A stretch of 16,110 nucleotides of DNA from an uncultured Eubacteriales bacterium. GTDB taxonomy: Bacteria; Bacillota; Clostridia; Oscillospirales; Acutalibacteraceae. The stretch spans positions 1 to 16,110 of the forward strand of contig CAKSSR010000038.1 in NCBI GenBank assembly GCA_934489735.1, written 5' to 3'. This document shows positions 15,812 through 16,110 of this stretch, piece by piece (positions within the stretch are counted from its first letter, which is position 1; every line of letters begins with the position of its first letter). The notes under the pieces were generated by a model. That model worked only from the letters and a program-made list of their open reading frames with translations, was not told the DNA's origin and did not search any database. Position numbers and translations under genes: made by a program.

Positions 15812-15822
15812 TCCCCCAAAGC
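15790..15822 (-). terminator. Terminator of the outer nuclease-like copy (partly degenerate)
   Basis: An 8-bp stem (15796-15803 with 15815-15822) contains two G-U pairs in minus-strand RNA and is followed by six T (15790-15795). It is the counterpart of the perfect terminator at 14967-15000 but weaker. Confidence 0.65.
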
Positions 15823-15858
15823 CTCTTCTTTAATTTTATTATTAACTTTAAATTAAAT

Positions 15859-16110
15859 CTACTTAGTTTGCACGGGTCCGTACTTTGTCTTTAATTTTAA
15901 AAACGTTTCTTTGTCCATTTTTGCAGCCTTTAATGCCTCTTCTAAATTAATTCCAATTGTTTGTAAATTGTTGATCATTTCTACTTTTGCCTTGGTTTCT
16001 CCTTCTTTCATTCCTTGTTCGATTCCTCGTTCTATTCCTTCCTCCAATATTCCTTGACTCAAACTACACATATTATCCACCTCACCTTTAATCTCTTCTA
16101 TATCTATTTC
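15859..16110 (-). CDS. Second Rpn/PD-(D/E)XK-type 'putative transposase' copy (5' part beyond the window)
   Basis: Only the last 83 codons and the stop are visible. The frame is open to the window's right edge, and the real start lies outside. The visible part matches the C-terminus of the inner copy: EIDIEEIKGEVDNMCSLSQG, the Gly-Ile-Glu-Arg repeat (one 4-residue unit shorter), the tail NLQTIGINLEEALKAAKMDK, and KYGPVQTK at the end. Differences from the inner copy at protein level are the missing unit, one Asp-to-Asn and one Ala-to-Thr. Whether this copy has the full catalytic N-terminus cannot be seen. If it does, it is the probable parent of the truncated inner copy. Confidence 0.85.
   Translation of the reverse strand, partial: EIDIEEIKGEVDNMCSLSQGILEEGIERGIEQGMKEGETKAKVEMINNLQTIGINLEEALKAAKMDKETFLKLKTKYGPVQTK

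Larger units (their letters stand above)
15782..16110 (-). repeat. Tandem duplication, outer unit
   Basis: Partner of 14951-15300. The match continues to the window edge, so the full length of the duplicated block is unknown. Confidence 0.88.

Overview
The window is low-G+C DNA whose genes read like an anaerobic Bacillota of the class Clostridia. Shine-Dalgarno sites are strong (GGAGG-like), several starts are TTG, and the S1-domain protein, the transglutaminase-like protein and the Rpn-type nuclease relatives all resemble proteins common in Lachnospiraceae-like gut clostridia. That placement is inferred from protein style, not from a marker gene. Every gene I can support lies on the minus strand, so transcription runs from high to low coordinates.

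Right end (14497-16110): two tandem copies of the 3' part of an Rpn/PD-(D/E)XK-type nuclease ('putative transposase') gene, each with its own hairpin terminator. The inner copy is complete as an ORF but lacks the usual N-terminal part of the family; the outer copy runs off the window. Between them and glgP is about 540 bp without a convincing gene. It holds a terminator, a 55-codon open stretch without a start codon, a 17-bp perfect palindrome and candidate glgP promoters.

Middle (6990-14496): glycogen/maltodextrin phosphorylase (glgP) and a cytoplasmic GH13 amylase-type enzyme form a two-gene alpha-glucan degradation unit with an 8-bp gap. A good promoter (TTGACA-17-TAAAAT) follows. It drives a membrane-anchored transglutaminase-like protein, then folP, folB and folK, which are three steps of dihydropteroate synthesis packed with 2-24 bp gaps.

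Left (1-6963): directly behind folK (26-bp gap) lies a 933-residue protein with a signal peptide and a Lys/Glu-rich mature N-terminus that I cannot assign to any family. Next comes a 49-residue membrane protein, too short for ordinary ORF calling, with its own promoter and a strong terminator. After that terminator a new promoter starts an mntP-like cation exporter, followed by an S1-domain RNA-binding protein and mutS2, which is cut by the window's left edge before its Smr domain.

The least explained items are the large secreted protein carried in a folate transcription unit and the small membrane protein behind it. The rest is mainly housekeeping metabolism.
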